From Chrysochromulina tobinii (Eukaryota > Haptophyta > Prymnesiales > Chrysochromulinaceae), in NCBI GenBank assembly GCA_001275005.1, contig JWZX01000174.1, forward strand, positions 1-10,387: 10,387 nt of DNA, in the 5' to 3' direction. A program made the position numbers and the translations under genes. The notes beneath the pieces were generated by a model, which ran no database searches, was not told the origin of the DNA, and saw only the letters and a program-made list of their open reading frames with translations. Shown one piece after another: positions 6,908-10,387 of the stretch (its first letter is position 1; each line of letters starts with the position of its first letter).

Positions 6908-9900
6908 TCAATGGTCGCCGTCGAGGCCGCTATAGTCCATTTTGGCCACCTGCTGGCGCAGCATCGAGCGCGCTGAGCCCTTGCCGCCCGCCCGCGAGTC
7001 GGCCATCGCCCGTGCCGCATCCGACGAGGCCTTCGAGTACGTAGAGCGCGGCGTGGCAGCGGGGCCCTCGTCGACGCTCTTCTTGATGTTCATGTTCAGC
7101 TTGAGCTTTGGCATCACGGGGGCGCCATCGGGGCCCGTCACCACTGGCGCCGCCGACGGCGCGGGCTCCGAGCTGAGCGCTGTCATGGGCACCGGCCCGT
7201 CCGAGATGTCGACGGCGCCGTCCATGTCGTTTGGCAAAGGCGTCGAGGGTCGCGTGCCCCGCGGTGTGCCCAGCTCGGCAGCACGATCGACGCGCGCCTG
7301 CAGCACGGCATCGCGCTTCTCGGACGCTGCCTGCAGCGCCCCCTCCATTTGCTCCTCGGTGCGCGCTTTGCCCTTCTGCTTGAGGCGCTCGGCGAGGTCC
7401 TTTGGAGGCTCCCTCGGCGTCTCGTTGACCGCCACCTCGATCACCTGCGTCGCCGACAGATTGCGTGCGACCGTTAGCGTCTTCGGGTCGTCCGGTCCGA
7501 GCGCCGCGGCCATGATGTCGTACGCGCGCTTGAAGAGCGCGATTGCCTCGTCGCGCCGCCCTTGCACGCGGTAGACGATGCCCAGGTTGGACAGATCCAT
7601 CGCCACCTCGGGATGATCATCGCCAAGCGCGGCCTGGTCAATGGCGAGCGCGCGGAGGTAGAGCGGCACCGCCTCCGAATGCTGGTTCTGATCGCAGAAG
7701 GCGTTGCCCAGATTGACGAGATCCTTGGCAACCTCCGGGTGATCTGGCCCGAGGGTCTTCTCATAGATCGCGAGCGCCGTCATGTAGAGAGGCACTGCGT
7801 GCGGCGCCTTGCCCTGCGTCCGGTAGAGCAGCGCCAGGCGCCCTAGGTCAGAGGCGACCTCGTGCAGCGTGGCCTCCATGTCCTCGCGCTCGCGCTCGAG
7901 CCGCTGAGCCTCGGCTTCGCTGTCTTTCTCGGCCTGGGACACCTCCTTTGCCTGCCATCGCGTCGGGTCGTCGGTGAGAGGTCTTGTCGCTCGTCATCCA
8001 TCGCAATCAATCCTCATTCAGGGGAAATCCATGCTCATCAAGGGGCAATGCATGCTCATCCATCGCAATCAATCCTCATTCAGGGGGAATCCATGCTCAT
8101 CAAGGGGCAATGCATGCTCATCCATCGCAATCAATCCTCATTCAGGGGGAATCCATGCTCATCAAGGGGCAATCCATGCTCCTCAGGGGCCATGTCTCAC
8201 CTTGTCTTCGAGCGACTGGACGTCGGCCCACGCGCGCTCGACGGCGCCCTGATACGCCTCGAGAGTCGCCGCCTGCTCCTCCTGCGATTGAGTCGAACGG
8301 TCTGTCCCTTCAGGCGAGTCCGCTTTCATGGCGTCGCGCGCTGCCGCCTCGAGCGCCCTGCCATCGAGCGCGCCGCTCGCAGTGCTCAGTCGCGCCGCCC
8401 CAAAGCTATCCTTGATGAAGTCGTCCACCATCACAGCCTCGTCGGCGGGCATGCGCTTGCTGCTGCTGCTGCTGCTGCTGCTGTCTGCCTGCTTGGCGGC
8501 CTTGGGCAACGTCGGCGCCGCCTCCGGGAGCGCCACTCCCTTGGAGGTGGCCAGCGCGCGCAGTCGCTCGAGCTCGATTGACGAAGCGGCCTGCTGCTTG
8601 CGCATCGCCTTCATCTTGCTCTCGTGCTCTTTGCGCTTTCGGGCGAGCTTGCCAGAGAGGGCGGCCTGCGCCTCCGCCTGCGCCTGCATGAGCTCGTCGA
8701 GCTCGAGCTTCGCTGCCTCCACCTTGGCCTGTACTGACCCTAGTGCCACGCGCAGAGACTGCTGAGACTCGTACGTCGGACGGAGCCGCGCCCACGCGCC
8801 AAGCTCGGCGCGCACGCGCCCGAGCTGCGACTCGTAATACTTCCAAAACAGCTCATCCTCGAGAGCGGTGAAGTCGACTGACGCGTTCACCTTGGCCTGC
8901 ACCTTGACCGACATGGCCTGCTGGCCGAATTGCAGCGAGTTCAGTGTCTCAAACGAGTCGGAGGCCGTCGGAGCGACGCACACGATCAGCACCGTGTTGG
9001 CGCGCCCACCAAAGGCGCCCGACAGCAGCCGCGTGAGCTTCGTCTCGCGAAAGGGCGGTCGGCCGCCCTTGGGGCCCGCGGCGAGAGCCTGCACGCACCG
9101 GCCGAGCGTCGTGAGCGAATTGTTGATCGCGATCGCCTCGTCGAACGCCTGCCCCGTCACTTCGGACTTTTTGACGCGCTCGGAGCCGGCGAGGTCGACG
9201 AGGTGCAGCTTGCCGCGCAGGATGCGTGAGCCCGCGCGGGTGGTGACGTCGAGCAAGAGCACCGAATGCGAGCGCGACGATGCATCGTTCATCGCTGTCG
9301 CGCTCGTCACGCGGTTGCGGTTGGCTGCCTCGATCACGCCCACCGCCTGCTGCACCGACGTGAGCGGCGTCGACTGCGCGCCGGTGAGGACCACGCCCTC
9401 CTTGGGATCTTCTCGTAGGTCGACCTGATGAGGGAGGCAATCACATGCCGTCAGAGGCCTTCCGACGCCATCAGGGGAGGCAATCACATCCCCTCGTCGT
9501 TGGGATCCTCTCGCGGACCCACCTCGTTCTTAGGCTCGAGCAGGTCGTACAGGCCTTCGAGATAGATCTGGACGTACGAGAGCCGCACTTCGCGCCCCTC
9601 AGCCGCGTCATCCGTCAGGATCTGCGAGAGCGCTCGCCACACGACACCCTCCTTGCCCGCCGCCACGTTGCCGAGCGTGTGCGTCTTGCCAGCGCCCGTC
9701 TGGCCGTAGCACATGACGCAGCCGTTGATGCCCTCGAGCACGCCGGCGATCACCTCCGTCTCCGTGCACGCTGCGCGGTACACATCCTCCTGCTGCGCGT
9801 CGGGAGGCAGCACACCGTCGAAGACGAACTGGCGCGGCGACGCCGAGCGCTCGCCCTTGCGCGATCCGGCGTCGTTCCCGTCCTCACCGGCGCCCTCCTT

Positions 9901-10387
9901 GTTCTCGAGGAGCCAGAGCTTCGGGCTCTGCACGTGGATCGCCGAGCTGCCCGCGCTGCTGCTGTCCTCCTTCGCCTCATTCTTGCGCACCGTCGGCCGC
10001 ACGCGCACGTAGACGCGCACGCGTGTCGCGCCGCCACCCGCGGCGGCGCTCGAGCCCGACGTCGATTGCCGCTTGAGCTTCGTGGGCGTACCCTCCTTGC
10101 TGCCGGGCTTGCTGCCACCCTCCTTGGCAGGCGGCGTGTCAGCGCCCGCCTCACCTTTGTTTTGCTGCCGCTCCGCGAGCGCCTCGTCATCCACCATGCG
10201 GTTGGCGGCACCGGCCGACGAGGGCGGCAGCGGGGGACGTGCGCCGGGCGGCAGCGGCGGCGCCTTGGCTCCGGGGCGCCGCGCGGTGGGACCGGCAGCG
10301 GGTGCTTTCGCCGGCTTCTGGGCGTCGGGCGTGGACGGCCGTGGCGAGCGAGGCGACGCCGGCGCCGCCGGCGCCGCCGCTGCAGGG
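6908..10387 (-). CDS. Kinesin heavy chain fused to kinesin-light-chain-type TPRs (5' partial, three exons)
   Basis: Reconstructed join, read on the minus strand: 10387-9523, 9424-8201, 7951-6908, with both introns in phase 0. The frame is open at the right edge as a Pro/Ala-rich stretch, so the true start lies outside. Numbering from Met at 10197: motor strand TRVRVYVRVRP (58-68), P-loop GQTGAGKT (165-172), switch I NDASSRSH (271-278), switch II DLAGSE (302-307), then PFRETKLTRLL and LQFGQQAM. Coiled coil fills about 409-520, Ser8 lies at 540-547, and a second coil spans the exon 2/3 junction (about 605-665). Three light-chain-like TPRs follow (about 664-800, LGPDHPEVA and LGDDHPEVA), then a disordered basic tail to about 980. 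It should walk on microtubules with ATP and bind cargo through the TPRs. The FGQQAM region recalls plant armadillo-repeat kinesins. If the second splice is wrong, there would be two adjacent genes: a kinesin and a TPR protein starting near 7942. Confidence 0.85.
7952..8200 (-). other. Kinesin intron 2, mostly tandem repeat
   Basis: The donor is GACAAG|GTGAGAC at 8201/8200. The best acceptor is GATGGCAG|GCAAAG at 7952/7951, phase 0 like the donor. Splicing joins LEDK to AKEVSQAEKD, which continues a coiled-coil pattern. A second phase-0 acceptor (TCCCAG|GCCGAG) lies 15 bp further on and would drop five residues. The unspliced frame stops after five codons. About three quarters of the 249 bp is the 62-bp tandem repeat. 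Confidence 0.75.
7994..8190. repeat. 62-bp tandem repeat, three copies plus a partial one
   Basis: Copies start at 7994, 8056 and 8118 with TCATCCATCGCAATC and are nearly identical (only a few single-base differences). A partial, diverged copy follows from about 8180 (TCCTCAGGGG). Inside the unit, CATGCTCATC and CAATGCATGC/CAATCCATGC form smaller nested repeats. The array lies wholly inside kinesin intron 2. Confidence 0.95.
8459..8482. repeat. Trinucleotide repeat (GCT)8 coding for Ser8
   Basis: Eight perfect GCT triplets on the plus strand, read as AGC on the coding strand, give a run of eight Ser in the linker after the kinesin coiled coil. The tract is pure and so is likely variable in length between strains. 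Confidence 0.95.
9425..9522 (-). other. Kinesin intron 1 (98 bp)
   Basis: The donor is AACGAG|GTGGGT and the acceptor CTCCCTCATCAG|GTCGAC, phase 0. Splicing joins LLEPKNE to VDLREDPKEGVVLTG, which restores the normal kinesin motor sequence between the YDLL strand and the switch I region. Reading through instead gives PREDPNDEGM and a stop. The intron's 5' part resembles the first bases of the next exon, and a 14-bp GGAGGCAATCACAT motif occurs twice within it. Confidence 0.9.
9433..9489. repeat. Short direct repeat inside kinesin intron 1
   Basis: GGAGGCAATCACAT occurs at 9433-9446 and 9476-9489, 43 bp apart, with partial similarity in the bases next to each copy. One copy forms part of the acceptor pyrimidine tract on the coding strand. 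Confidence 0.85.

Noticed and set aside
6942-7574. Plus-strand frame of 210 codons
   Set aside because: It is the antisense shadow of the TPR exon, which has clear TPR motifs on the minus strand.
7994-8190. Direct repeats as a CRISPR array
   Set aside because: The 62-bp units are contiguous and nearly identical throughout, with no unique spacers, and lie in a eukaryotic intron.

Overview
The window looks like nuclear DNA of a GC-rich unicellular alga. A haptophyte is my best guess and another protist alga is possible; this is inference from gene style, not from a marker gene. The eukaryotic signs are a kinesin motor gene split by two introns with clean GT-AG borders, a glycosyltransferase with a DxD motif and long low-complexity linkers, a two-pass membrane protein with a Cys-rich Notch-repeat-like module, and many simple repeats. 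I see no operons, no Shine-Dalgarno pattern, no tRNA or rRNA and no CRISPR.

Layout, left to right. 1-83: minisatellite of an 11-bp CGCCTCGACAG-type unit. 84-391: no gene seen. 392-937 (-): small protein of unknown function. 938-1353: divergent intergenic region holding repeat copy A, bounded by the palindrome TACCGGTA. 1354-4314 (+): large secretory-pathway-type glycosyltransferase, possibly with one short in-frame intron; its last codons run into repeat copy B (4286-4347). 4389-5729 (+): two-pass membrane protein with a 14-Cys ectodomain. 5742-5965: decayed duplicate of part of the kinesin-TPR gene. 5966-6907: gene-free stretch with two more TACCGGTA sites and an AT-rich block. 6908-10387 (-): one gene, open at the right edge, reconstructed from three exons as a kinesin motor, a coiled coil and kinesin-light-chain-type TPRs.

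The genes do not form an obvious pathway. The strongest unusual signals are: (1) a short repeat family bounded by TACCGGTA, with two copies in opposite orientation, each sitting just upstream of a gene and pointing at it; (2) six TACCGGTA sites in 10.4 kb, all outside protein-coding cores and forming three pairs; (3) a kinesin heavy chain fused to light-chain-like TPRs; (4) one kinesin intron whose 5' part resembles the start of the next exon, as expected if it arose by tandem duplication, and a second intron made mostly of a 62-bp tandem repeat.
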